Made by a program: the position numbers and the translations under genes
Source: Sphingobacteriia bacterium
Lineage (GTDB): Bacteria > Bacteroidota > Bacteroidia > NS11-12g > UBA9320
NCBI GenBank assembly: GCA_008080835.1
Contig: VMDK01000116.1
Coordinates: forward strand, 1-49,371
Reading direction: 5' to 3'
DNA length: 49,371 nucleotides
Part shown: positions 16,138-24,432 of the stretch, piece by piece
Numbering within the stretch: the stretch's first letter is position 1
Layout: each line of letters begins with the position of its first letter
The notes under the pieces: model-generated
Told to the model about the DNA's origin: nothing
Database searches by the model: none
Seen by the model: only the letters and a program-made list of their open reading frames with translations

Positions 16138-18780
16138 ATGGCCAAATCCGACAACAATAAATTCCTGTTCCGCAACCTGAAAATATACAGCAGCACGGAA
16201 TGGTTAGCCGATAACAAGAAGAAGTATCGATCAGTCTACGACCTGAGTGAGCTCGGCTATATTTATTGTGAATTCTCCTTCTTCAATCTCAACTTTCGAA
16301 AGGAAGATTGGCCCCTCAACTTACGTCTCAAGTGCATCGACGAGGATAAGAAAGAAGTATGTGATCTGAACTGCGACCGCGATGTATCCATGAATTCACA
16401 AGTGGTGTACGTCCGTGAAGGATGGGGAACTCGCTCCAGCGGTGGTTTCTGGAAACCTGGTATTTACAAATGGGAAGCCTGGTCGGATGATAAACTGATC
16501 GCTGAACGCAATTTCTACATCCAGGAATTCGGGAAAGTCAGTGGTACTGGTCAGCCGTATTTCGACATCGATACGATCAAATTGTATGAAGGACCGGACG
16601 CAAACGTGCTGCCGGAAAACCGAAAATACTACACGACTTTCCATCATCAGTTCACACGATACGTGTGGTCTGAATTCAATGCTCAAAACCTGATCGGTGA
16701 GGTGAACTACTGGACCTGTGAACTCACCTTCAATTTCCGAACGGAAACCAACCTTCTCAAGGGATCTATTTCAAAGGTGTTCTTAGTATACCCGCAAGAG
16801 AAAGATTTCTCCATTACTGTGGGGTGGGGCGCCGACACCGTTGGAACCTGGGGCAAAGGGAAATACAAGCTCGAGATACTCTTCCTCGACCGCATGATCG
16901 CCACCAAGACATTTGAGATCGGTGAAGATTATGTGAACGCTACGGAATCCGATTTCCTCATTTCGGAGACCGTTCAGGAAGAAGAAGTTCCGGAACCGGA
17001 AGCTGAATCTAAGTCAGGAACGGCAGTTCAAGCCGCCCCTTCCGATGACGTGGAGGATGTCCTTCAGGAATTGGAAGACCTGATCGGATTGTCAGAGGTC
17101 AAAGCTCGAGTCAAAGAATATAGCCACTATCTGCAATTCATTACCCTTCGAAAGGACAAAGGGATCAGTGAGGATGAACCGATCAATCTGCACGCCATTT
17201 TTCGCGGGAATCCCGGTACCGGTAAAACAACCGTTGCCAGAAAGCTCGGAAAGATCTACAAGAAACTCGGACTGCTCACCAAAGGGCATGTCCATGAAGT
17301 GGACCGTGCGGATCTGGTTGCCGAATTCATAGGTCAGACCGCCCCGAAGACCAAAGCCGCTATCCAGAAGGCCAAAGGAGGCATTCTTTTCATTGACGAG
17401 GCTTATTCTCTTGCGAGAAAGGACGACGACGCCAAAGATTTCGGTAAAGAAGCCATTGAGATCCTTCTTAAAGAAATGTCCGACGAATCAGATTTTGCCG
17501 TGATCGCGGCAGGATACCCGGATGAGATGAAGACATTCATCGAATCAAATCCCGGTTTGAAGTCGCGTTTCAATATGGTGTTCGACTTTCCGGATTATAT
17601 GCCTCAAGAGCTGATTGAGATCGCAGCCTATTCAGCAGATAAGAGAGGCATCACTTTCAGTGAAGGTGCTCAGGATCTTTTGTACAAAAAGATCGTGGAA
17701 GCATATCGTAACCGCGACCGGTTCTTTGGCAATGCACGACTGGTCAACTCCCTGGTTGATGAGTGCAAAATGAATCTGGGTTTGCGCGTCATGGACGAGA
17801 CCAATCCGGGTGCACTTACCATGGAAGAACTCTCCACGATCAATGAAGCCGATGTTGCCAAATTAGAGATCAACCCACGTGAGAAATTGCCGGATATCCC
17901 AATAGATGAAGAGCTGTTGCGCGAGTCCGTCGACAAGCTCCATCAAATGATCGGCCTCGACAAAGTGAAAGAGGACATCGAAGATCTGATCAAACTCGTC
18001 CGTTTCTACAAGGAAACGGGTAAAGACATTCGCAAATCTTTCTCATTGCACACCGTTTTCACGGGAAATCCCGGAACGGGAAAAACAACTGTGGCACGTA
18101 TCCTTAGTCAGATCTATAAGGCTTTGGGGATCCTTGAACGAGGGCACCTCATCGAATGCGACCGACAGAGCCTGGTGGGTGGATACATCGGGCAAACGGC
18201 CCTTAAAACGGGCAAGATCATCGACATGGCGATGGGAGGTGTATTGTTTGTAGATGAAGCCTATTCACTTACGGAAGGTGGAGGCTCAGACTACGGGAAA
18301 GAAGCAATTGAGATCATCTTAAAGCGCATGGAAGACCATCGCGGAAAATTTATTGTGATCGCAGCGGGGTATACCGAAAACATGCGTCGCTTCCTGGAGT
18401 CCAATCCTGGACTGAAATCTCGATTCGACCGCACATTCCTGTTTGAGGATTTCACGGAAACCGAATTGCTCGAGATCGCTGCTAATCAGCTTGCGGAGAA
18501 CAATCTCAAACCCGACAAACAAGCCACGGAGCTCTTGTCAGACATGATGACCAAAATGTATACCGGTCGCGACAAGTACTTTGGCAATGGTCGTGCGGTT
18601 CGAAAAGTGATCGAAGAAGCCGTTCGCAACCAACACTTGCGCATGAGCGAGATCGCAAGCGAAAAGAGAACATCCAAACTCATCTCCACTTTGAAAAAAG
18701 AGGATCTTGAGCCGATCGCATTGGCTCAGGATGTGATGGATAAACCTCCGAAATCCATTGGATTCCGGATGGAAAAATAA
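16138..18780 (+). CDS. Double CbxX/CfqX-family AAA+ ATPase with duplicated N-terminal beta domain
   Basis: From ATG 16138 it has 880 residues (the track starts at an upstream TTG). Residues ~1-270 hold two related beta-rich domains, both ending GWG..W..G.YK.E...D..IA...F.I (GFWKPGIYKWEAWSDDKLIA; GTWGKGKYKLEILFLDRMIA). An acidic linker (~275-310) leads to two complete AAA+ modules of the CbbX/SpoVK/EccA type. Both have Walker A GNPGTGKTTVAR, Walker B GGILFIDEAYSL / GGVLFVDEAYSL, sensor IAAGY and arginine finger NPGLKSRF. Both modules look active. These ATPases remodel protein complexes as hexamers; the client here is unknown, and the N-terminal pair probably selects it. No signal peptide, so it is cytosolic. 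An outer-membrane-type gene follows after 22 bp. Confidence 0.9.
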   Translation: MAKSDNNKFLFRNLKIYSSTEWLADNKKKYRSVYDLSELGYIYCEFSFFNLNFRKEDWPLNLRLKCIDEDKKEVCDLNCDRDVSMNSQVVYVREGWGTRSSGGFWKPGIYKWEAWSDDKLIAERNFYIQEFGKVSGTGQPYFDIDTIKLYEGPDANVLPENRKYYTTFHHQFTRYVWSEFNAQNLIGEVNYWTCELTFNFRTETNLLKGSISKVFLVYPQEKDFSITVGWGADTVGTWGKGKYKLEILFLDRMIATKTFEIGEDYVNATESDFLISETVQEEEVPEPEAESKSGTAVQAAPSDDVEDVLQELEDLIGLSEVKARVKEYSHYLQFITLRKDKGISEDEPINLHAIFRGNPGTGKTTVARKLGKIYKKLGLLTKGHVHEVDRADLVAEFIGQTAPKTKAAIQKAKGGILFIDEAYSLARKDDDAKDFGKEAIEILLKEMSDESDFAVIAAGYPDEMKTFIESNPGLKSRFNMVFDFPDYMPQELIEIAAYSADKRGITFSEGAQDLLYKKIVEAYRNRDRFFGNARLVNSLVDECKMNLGLRVMDETNPGALTMEELSTINEADVAKLEINPREKLPDIPIDEELLRESVDKLHQMIGLDKVKEDIEDLIKLVRFYKETGKDIRKSFSLHTVFTGNPGTGKTTVARILSQIYKALGILERGHLIECDRQSLVGGYIGQTALKTGKIIDMAMGGVLFVDEAYSLTEGGGSDYGKEAIEIILKRMEDHRGKFIVIAAGYTENMRRFLESNPGLKSRFDRTFLFEDFTETELLEIAANQLAENNLKPDKQATELLSDMMTKMYTGRDKYFGNGRAVRKVIEEAVRNQHLRMSEIASEKRTSKLISTLKKEDLEPIALAQDVMDKPPKSIGFRMEK

Positions 18781-18802
18781 AACCCAACCAAACCAGAACA
18801 CC

Positions 18803-19537
18803 ATGCTTAAGAAGTCATTGTTCGCTGTTGCATTTGCTTTTATCGCGATCGGTTCTACCGCTCAATCCAAATTCGACCTGGAGGTCGGCATGAACGCCGC
18901 GCCTTTGTGGATGTCAGATTTCGACTACTCCCCTGCTATCACCGTTCAAGCCGGTCTTTTTGCCGACTTGCACCTGCGAGTTCAAGCAGGCTATGAGTCG
19001 AATTGGAAGGAATCAGATCGACATGTCCGAACCAGTAACGCATTCTTTTCCAGTGGAACCCTCGACAGTACCATCACCTACACGCCGAGAGAAGACAAAA
19101 ACCTGTTCCTCGCAGCGGCCTTGCTTAACGAGCACGATCTGGGGAACGACTTCTATGCTTACTACGGTATCGAGTTGTCGTATCAGGAGAAGATCAAGAG
19201 CTGGAAAGAGCGACAAGAGGTCGTTCAGGAATTTCAGCAGGGAAACCGCAACAACTCTCAGAACGATTTTGACTACAAGCGAACCACCACATCCATGGGT
19301 TACTCTCTGCTTGGTGGATTCCGATATAATGCCACAGAACGTATCGCAATCTCATTGGAAACGAGTATCCAGGTCATGAGTCGATCGGTCACAACCGAGC
19401 GTTCTACTTCCATGATGCAATGGAACGAGTTCAATCCGCAGGTATTCCGTCAATCCAACAAATCTGAAGGTACAGATGTGGAATCCCTATTCGGAATACG
19501 TCCGATCAGTGCATTGCTGATCACATTCCAGCTCTAA
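18803..19537 (+). CDS. Outer-membrane beta-barrel-like protein
   Basis: The ATG at 18803 is chosen because it starts a clear signal peptide (LKKSLFAVAFAFIAIGSTAQ); the longer frame overlaps the ATPase gene. The 244-residue product has alternating hydrophobic/polar strands (ITVQAGLFADLHLRVQAGYE, FYAYYGIELSYQE, GYSLLGGFRYNATERIAISLE) and ends in a C-terminal strand with terminal aromatic-Gln-Leu (SALLITFQL), as small barrels do. It lies 22 bp after the AAA+ gene, probably in the same transcript. No specific family is recognised. A functional link to the ATPase is only suggested by position. Confidence 0.7.
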   Translation: MLKKSLFAVAFAFIAIGSTAQSKFDLEVGMNAAPLWMSDFDYSPAITVQAGLFADLHLRVQAGYESNWKESDRHVRTSNAFFSSGTLDSTITYTPREDKNLFLAAALLNEHDLGNDFYAYYGIELSYQEKIKSWKERQEVVQEFQQGNRNNSQNDFDYKRTTTSMGYSLLGGFRYNATERIAISLETSIQVMSRSVTTERSTSMMQWNEFNPQVFRQSNKSEGTDVESLFGIRPISALLITFQL

Positions 19538-19539
19538 GA

Positions 19540-20757
19540 CTAAAGGATCCTTCCGCCGCGCATCACGTGGGAAACCTGGTTGTGCGCAGGGTAATACGGG
19601 ATCTGATCCAGATTGTCGATGGTATAAAAATTCAGATCGGCACGTTTGCCTTTGGCGATGCTTCCACACTCCTCTTCAAATTCAAGCGCATGTGCTGCAT
19701 TGATAGTGAGAGCGTTAAAGGCCTCATTTGGCAATAGTCTTTGTTTCACGCACGCCAGACTGAATACGAAATTGAGATCGAAGACCGGTGACGATCCGGG
19801 ATTGAAGTCTGATGCCAAAACCAGAGCACATCCCGCATCTATTATTTCACGTGCAGGTGTGTAGGGAATACTCAGAAAAAAGGAGCATGCCGGAAGAGCT
19901 ACCGGGATCAGATCGCTCTCCTGCAAGACTTCAAGGTCTCCCTCTCCCAGCACTTCGAGATGCTCCACGCTCAATGCGTTCATTTGCTTTGCCAGATCCA
20001 CTCCTCCAAAGGCATGGAATTGGTTCACATGGATCCGACTGCGCAATCCTTGCTTCAAACCAGCTTCAAGTATCCTTTTCGTTTGGGCAAGATCAAAATA
20101 TCCTTTCTCACAGAAAACGTCTATGTAATCCGCCAATCCTTCACTGACTACCTCAGGCAAGATCTCTTTGATCACGAGATCGACATAGCCATCCGTGTCG
20201 CCTTTGAAAGCTGCGGGTACTGCATGAGCTCCAAGAAAGGTAGATCTGACCGGAACGATCCCTTCGTCATTCAACCTCCGGGCTACTCGGAGCATCTTCA
20301 GCTCATTCTCCACATCCAGTCCATAACCACTTTTGATCTCAATCGCTCCTGTTCCCGATCGCTGAACATACATGAGTCTATCTTTGGCCTGCTCGAACAG
20401 CTCATCTTCACTCATTTGAGCAAGTCTTCCGGCAGAATTCAAGATCCCTCCTCCTCTACTGGCGATCTCTTCGTAACTCAGTCCTTTGATGCGATCCACG
20501 AATTCGCCCTCCCTTCCGGTGGCAAAGACGAGGTGGGTATGACAGTCGACGAATGCGGGCGCCACAACCATTCCTTGAGCGTCATGTCTTTCTGTATGTT
20601 CGGGTTCTACACCATTGCCGAAATCTGTGATCCGACCATTCTCCACAAGGATCCAGGCATTTTCCAGTGAATCCACTTCGGCCATGCTGCTGCCTTTCCT
20701 GATTCCGGAAGTTTTGGTCTCTACTCCGTAGATCTTGCTAATATTGTGAATGAGCAT
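19540..20757 (-). CDS. hutI: Imidazolonepropionase
   Basis: This enzyme hydrolyses 4-imidazolone-5-propionate to N-formimino-L-glutamate, the third step of histidine breakdown. From ATG 20757 it has 405 residues, the normal size (the track start at 20793 is a TTG). It is an amidohydrolase TIM barrel with metal ligands FVDCHTHLVFATGREGEF, HVNQFHAFGGVDLA, SVEHLEVL and LASDFNPGSSP. No other hut gene is in the window, so the rest of the pathway is elsewhere. It is divergent from the carbonic anhydrase gene with 41 bp between the starts. Confidence 0.95.
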   Translation of the reverse strand: MLIHNISKIYGVETKTSGIRKGSSMAEVDSLENAWILVENGRITDFGNGVEPEHTERHDAQGMVVAPAFVDCHTHLVFATGREGEFVDRIKGLSYEEIASRGGGILNSAGRLAQMSEDELFEQAKDRLMYVQRSGTGAIEIKSGYGLDVENELKMLRVARRLNDEGIVPVRSTFLGAHAVPAAFKGDTDGYVDLVIKEILPEVVSEGLADYIDVFCEKGYFDLAQTKRILEAGLKQGLRSRIHVNQFHAFGGVDLAKQMNALSVEHLEVLGEGDLEVLQESDLIPVALPACSFFLSIPYTPAREIIDAGCALVLASDFNPGSSPVFDLNFVFSLACVKQRLLPNEAFNALTINAAHALEFEEECGSIAKGKRADLNFYTIDNLDQIPYYPAHNQVSHVMRGGRIL

Positions 20758-20798
20758 GGGGTGGATCAATTGTTGGTCTCTACCACAAATCAAAGCAT

Positions 20799-21311
20799 AT
20801 GATCATTGAGATAAAAGGCCATAAACCGGAAATAGCTGAAGATGTGTTTATAGCACCGTCTGCCGACATCATTGGTAATGTCACCATCGGGTCGCAGAGT
20901 TCCGTGTGGTTTGGAGCTGTTTTGCGCGGAGATTCAGACAAGATAGAGATCGGGAAACGTTCGAACATTCAGGATAACGCCGTAGTTCATGTTGATCCGG
21001 GAGATCCCGTGAAGATAGGGAACGACGTAATAGTCGGTCATCTTGCGTTGATCCACGGAGCAACGATCGGAAACAACGTATTGGTTGGAATGAACAGTAC
21101 CGTACTGAATGGAGCCGTGATCGGGGAGTTCTCACTGATCGGTGCCAATGCCCTGGTCACCGCAAATACGGTGATCCCACCGCGCTCCTTGGTACTTGGA
21201 AGTCCGGCAAAAGTTGTCAAAGAATTAAACACAGAACAGATTGATGCCATCCAAAAGAATGCCGATGTGTATGTGAAACAGGCAGCCGAGTATCTGGCCA
21301 CTATTGGATGA
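20799..21311 (+). CDS. Gamma-carbonic-anhydrase-family hexapeptide protein
   Basis: This 170-residue protein is a left-handed beta-helix of hexapeptide repeats (VFIAPSADIIGNVTIG, SVWFGAVLRGD) with the conserved metal-binding His residues (VVHVDPG, IVGHLALIHGATIG) of the CamH/YrdA class. Members bind zinc or iron as trimers; some hydrate CO2, many have unproven activity. It is followed by the peroxiredoxin gene, which has its own promoter. Confidence 0.9.
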   Translation: MIIEIKGHKPEIAEDVFIAPSADIIGNVTIGSQSSVWFGAVLRGDSDKIEIGKRSNIQDNAVVHVDPGDPVKIGNDVIVGHLALIHGATIGNNVLVGMNSTVLNGAVIGEFSLIGANALVTANTVIPPRSLVLGSPAKVVKELNTEQIDAIQKNADVYVKQAAEYLATIG

Positions 21312-21349
21312 CCAAATGACGCAATAAGAAATCTCAATCTACATTCCTT

Positions 21350-21378
21350 TTGGGATGCGGGTTGAGACACTAAATTTG
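21350..21378 (+). promoter_or_regulatory. Promoter of the peroxiredoxin gene
   Basis: A TTG (21350-21352) is followed after 18 bp by TAAATTTG (21371-21378), matching both Bacteroidota elements. The start codon is 27 bp downstream. This is one of the clearest promoters in the window. Confidence 0.7.
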
Positions 21379-21405
21379 CATTCAACTTAAAAAAGCAAAA
21401 TAATC

Positions 21406-22038
21406 ATGTCAGTACTAGTAGGAAAAAAAGCACCGGAATTCGTAACGAAGGCGGTTGTTAATGGCGAAGAGATCGTAGACAACTTCTCGCTTCAACAGTA
21501 TCGAGGAGAGAAATATGTGATCTTCTTCTTTTACCCAAAGGACTTCACATTTGTTTGCCCAACAGAACTTCACGCATTCCAGGCAAAACTCAATGATTTC
21601 AAATCGCGTGATTGTGAGATCGTTGCATGTTCAACAGACACAGAGCAGAGCCACTGGGGTTGGTTGCAGGTTTCCAAAGATCACGGTGGGATCCAGGGGA
21701 TCACATACCCGATCGTTGCCGACACCAACAAAACAGTTGCGATGAACTATGGTGTACTCAATGGAGAATACGGTTATAACGAAAGCGACGAAATGGTTGC
21801 CACAGAGCAAATGATCGCTTACCGTGGATTGTTCCTCATCGACAAAGAAGGAGTGGTTCGCCATCAGATCGTCAATGACCTTCCGTTAGGAAGAAACGTA
21901 GATGAAGCTCTTCGCTACCTGGACGCTCTTCGTCACTTTGAGCAGCATGGAGAAGTTTGTCCGGCCAACTGGTCAGAAGGACAAGACGCCATGAAAGAAA
22001 CTCACGACGGTGTAGCAGAATATCTCGCAAACCACTAA
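21406..22038 (+). CDS. 2-Cys peroxiredoxin (AhpC/Prx1 type)
   Basis: This 210-residue enzyme reduces H2O2 and organic peroxides in the cytosol. The peroxidatic Cys is in FTFVCPTELHAFQ (~residue 50) and the resolving Cys in HGEVCPANWSEGQ (~172), so it is a typical 2-Cys enzyme. Conserved HWGWLQ and YRGLFLIDKEGVVRH are present. It converges with a thioredoxin gene pair, a likely electron donor, and shares a bidirectional terminator with it. Confidence 0.96.
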   Translation: MSVLVGKKAPEFVTKAVVNGEEIVDNFSLQQYRGEKYVIFFFYPKDFTFVCPTELHAFQAKLNDFKSRDCEIVACSTDTEQSHWGWLQVSKDHGGIQGITYPIVADTNKTVAMNYGVLNGEYGYNESDEMVATEQMIAYRGLFLIDKEGVVRHQIVNDLPLGRNVDEALRYLDALRHFEQHGEVCPANWSEGQDAMKETHDGVAEYLANH

Positions 22039-22056
22039 GTGAAATTTAGATAAACT

Positions 22057-22087
22057 AAAAAGCCACCCGGATAGGGTGGCTTTTTTT
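22057..22087. terminator. Bidirectional terminator between peroxiredoxin and the thioredoxin operon
   Basis: A 12-bp perfect stem AAAAAGCCACCC/GGGTGGCTTTTT with loop GGATA has A-runs on the left and T-runs on the right, so it works in both directions. Confidence 0.93.
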
Positions 22088-22104
22088 ATGGATGTAATTC
22101 TTGG

Positions 22105-22347
22105 TTAAGAAATACTGGTTCTCACCTTTACACTATAAGCACGCACTGATTTGTTCAAAGACTCCCCCGTTTTGTCCATGTGATCTTTGATCCAAATAGC
22201 CGCTAAAATGTGTGTGAGTTGTTCTCCTTCGTCTTCTCCTTCGATATTGATCTCAGGTTGACGCTCGTCCAGAAGCGCGGCCTCAGCCTTCTGCAGTTCG
22301 TCAATGCTATATGCACCAACTATCTCTTTGATTACCTGGATCTGCAT
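22105..22347 (-). CDS. Small conserved acidic protein (DUF6952-like)
   Basis: This 80-residue cytosolic protein (MQIQVIKEIVGAYSIDELQKA ... IWIKDHMDKTGESLNKSVRAY) starts within the thioredoxin stop codon (1-bp overlap). I recall such proteins beside peroxiredoxin and thioredoxin genes in Bacteroidota under the label DUF6952, but cannot verify the number. There is no Cys, so it is not itself a redox carrier. Its role is unknown. Confidence 0.75.
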   Translation of the reverse strand: MQIQVIKEIVGAYSIDELQKAEAALLDERQPEINIEGEDEGEQLTHILAAIWIKDHMDKTGESLNKSVRAYSVKVRTSIS

Positions 22348-22664
22348 TAGTTCAACTTATTAATAAGATCTACAACTACTTCTTCTTTCGAGGTAGCAAG
22401 ACCCTCTACCAACTCACCATTTTTGAAAACAGCGAAAAATGGCAAATGACTCACACCACCCGCACGACGGGCTTTTTCATTCTCTTCTGCGTTCACTTCG
22501 AGGAATTCAACGTCACCAAAGCGTTCGTCATCAGATAGCCTCCTAAACTTAGGAGCGAACAGTTTGCAACTGCCACACCAATTCGCGAAATATTTGACCA
22601 CGACCTTGTCGTGTTCTTTCAACGAAGTTTCGAAGTCTGCATCGGTATTTAATGTAACACTCAT
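22347..22664 (-). CDS. Thioredoxin-family protein
   Basis: This 105-residue thioredoxin fold has the active site FANWCGSCKLFAPKF (CGSC rather than CGPC) and the cis-Pro segment GVSHLPFFAVFKNG. ATG 22664 is chosen because the longer frame to 22715 would place the -7 promoter box inside the gene. It probably reduces the convergent peroxiredoxin or other cytosolic targets. It is first in a two-gene operon with the small acidic protein. Confidence 0.92.
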   Translation of the reverse strand: MSVTLNTDADFETSLKEHDKVVVKYFANWCGSCKLFAPKFRRLSDDERFGDVEFLEVNAEENEKARRAGGVSHLPFFAVFKNGELVEGLATSKEEVVVDLINKLN

Positions 22665-22684
22665 AGCTTGTTCATTTATAGCCA

Positions 22685-22692
22685 CAAAGATA
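22685..22692 (-). promoter_or_regulatory. -7 box of the thioredoxin operon
   Basis: The minus strand reads TATCTTTG, an exact consensus match, 21 bp upstream of the chosen ATG. It is the main reason to prefer that start. Confidence 0.6.
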
Positions 22693-22755
22693 CTATGCAC
22701 ATTAGGCGGCAACAATTACATCTACCTATATGCTCATTGAGGACAGCGATAGGAA

Positions 22756-24408
22756 TTACTTGACCAACGTGATCTCCTCGATGGTATCACCGATCCGGAT
22801 GTCGTTCACCACATCCATCCCATCAACTACATATCCGAAGATGGAATAACGTCCATCCAAATGAGGAGTTGGGATATGCGTGATGAAGAATTGCACCCCT
22901 TCGGTGTCGTTCCCGGCTGAAGCCAACCCCACAGCGCCACGATCATACTTAAGGTAGTTGCTGAATTCGCTCCGTTGAGTCCAGTTCAAGCTACCCCATC
23001 CGTCACCTCTCGGACATCCACCCTGTATCACAAAATTGGGAACTACACGATGGAAGAATTTGCCATTATAGAACCCTTGTTCTATCAATTTGACAAAATT
23101 CGAAACCGAGCCCGGTGCATCGTTCACTTCCAGACGGATCATGATCACACCTTTGCTGGTCTGAATGCGAACCTGTTGATCGGCAGGTATGGATTGTACA
23201 TGCGCCCAATCGATAGGATGATTGTATTCGAATTCCGGTTTTTTAAACTCCACATCCTCGATCTGGGCGATCAATCTCCCCAGATCCAGATAGGTTTCCA
23301 TTTGCTCGGGCATCACAAGTGATCCCTGAATCTCACGTATGACATCGAGACTATCAGCATAAGGAAAGTCGGGCCGTTGAACCAAAATAGAGGCAATTCC
23401 ATTGGCTGACAAGCTTTGAAGAGCCATATCGCCTGAATGCAAACAATAAGTGATCGTAGCAATGAATCGATCTGCCGGTATCTTGCTGATCTGATTGATA
23501 TATACCTCGGTAGCGGTCGTGCGAACGATATGCGCAAGTGATTCATTTCTGATCAGAAGCTCCAGTGTATCTATATCTGTAGGTGTGAATTCCTTTTGGC
23601 GCAACATGTCGGCAAATGCATACTGGGAGCTTCCATTTTGTGTACCCTCAATTGATGTTGAAACGCCGGTGATCCGATCTTTCCACATATCAGCAACATG
23701 TGCGATCTCAGCATCAGAGGAATTGATCGCGACCCAGGTAGCTAAAAAATCATCCACACTATCTCTAGCCACCGGATTCTTTGCATTCCGGAATAAAGTA
23801 TGGATGGCGTAGAAATCTGCACCTGTCCATTCTTCATCTACAAGGACTTCACGGCATTGTTTGAATCCACGTGCATCGTACACCTTGTTCAATGAGGCTC
23901 GATAGATGCCAGCGTATTTCCCGACCAGCAATATGCTGTCGGTCAATTCCAAAGACAATAAGAACTCCAGTGCTTTGTCATCGGCGCATTTCCCTAGAGC
24001 TTCCAGAGCGATGGATTTTCCGATGTAGTCCAACTCATGGTGAAATGTTGCCAATATGTCTGCGGCAACGGATGAATCTCTCATTTGTCCGAGAGCGAAA
24101 ACAGCGGCACGACGGACTTCTGTTGTCTCATCGGTTTGTGCAACTTGCAGCAAGTAAGGCACAAATGCAGTATCACGAATGGATGCGTATGCCAAAGCTG
24201 CGCGCTCTCGATGCGCAGGCTCCTTGGATTTCAAATAAGGGATGAGTTGCTTACCTTCTATTCGATCTTGATACTCGTAGATCTTGCGGATCTGAGGATC
24301 GGCAAAAGCGTTTACAGGTGCATCAACAACCTCAGTGGGTTGGTTCTTAGTACAGGCCAGCAACAAAAGCGTTGCTGCGATCACTGGCAGCATCAAACGT
24401 GAATTCAT
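22756..24408 (-). CDS. Lipoprotein with HEAT repeats fused to a cyclophilin-type prolyl isomerase
   Basis: This 550-residue protein begins with a lipobox (VIAATLLLLACTKNQ), so it is a lipid-anchored envelope protein. Residues ~45-220 show HEAT-type helical repeats (AVFALGQMRDSSVAADILAT, SIALEALGKCADDKALEFL), followed by more helical sequence to ~390. The last 150 residues are a cyclophilin domain (FYNGKFFHRVVPNFVIQGG, GAVGLASAGNDTEGVQFFIT, DGRYSIFGYVVDGMDVVNDI). The usual FHR, QGG and Q-FFIT active-site residues are present. It should speed folding of exported proteins, with HEAT repeats as the docking surface. It starts 24 bp after the upstream Ig-repeat gene. Confidence 0.92.
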   Translation of the reverse strand: MNSRLMLPVIAATLLLLACTKNQPTEVVDAPVNAFADPQIRKIYEYQDRIEGKQLIPYLKSKEPAHRERAALAYASIRDTAFVPYLLQVAQTDETTEVRRAAVFALGQMRDSSVAADILATFHHELDYIGKSIALEALGKCADDKALEFLLSLELTDSILLVGKYAGIYRASLNKVYDARGFKQCREVLVDEEWTGADFYAIHTLFRNAKNPVARDSVDDFLATWVAINSSDAEIAHVADMWKDRITGVSTSIEGTQNGSSQYAFADMLRQKEFTPTDIDTLELLIRNESLAHIVRTTATEVYINQISKIPADRFIATITYCLHSGDMALQSLSANGIASILVQRPDFPYADSLDVIREIQGSLVMPEQMETYLDLGRLIAQIEDVEFKKPEFEYNHPIDWAHVQSIPADQQVRIQTSKGVIMIRLEVNDAPGSVSNFVKLIEQGFYNGKFFHRVVPNFVIQGGCPRGDGWGSLNWTQRSEFSNYLKYDRGAVGLASAGNDTEGVQFFITHIPTPHLDGRYSIFGYVVDGMDVVNDIRIGDTIEEITLVK

Positions 24409-24432
24409 GCCGCAAATGTCGACAATCCCGAC

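Noticed and set aside
19960-20670. Plus-strand ORF of 236 codons opposite hutI
   Set aside because: Shadow frame; the minus-strand frame carries all imidazolonepropionase motifs.
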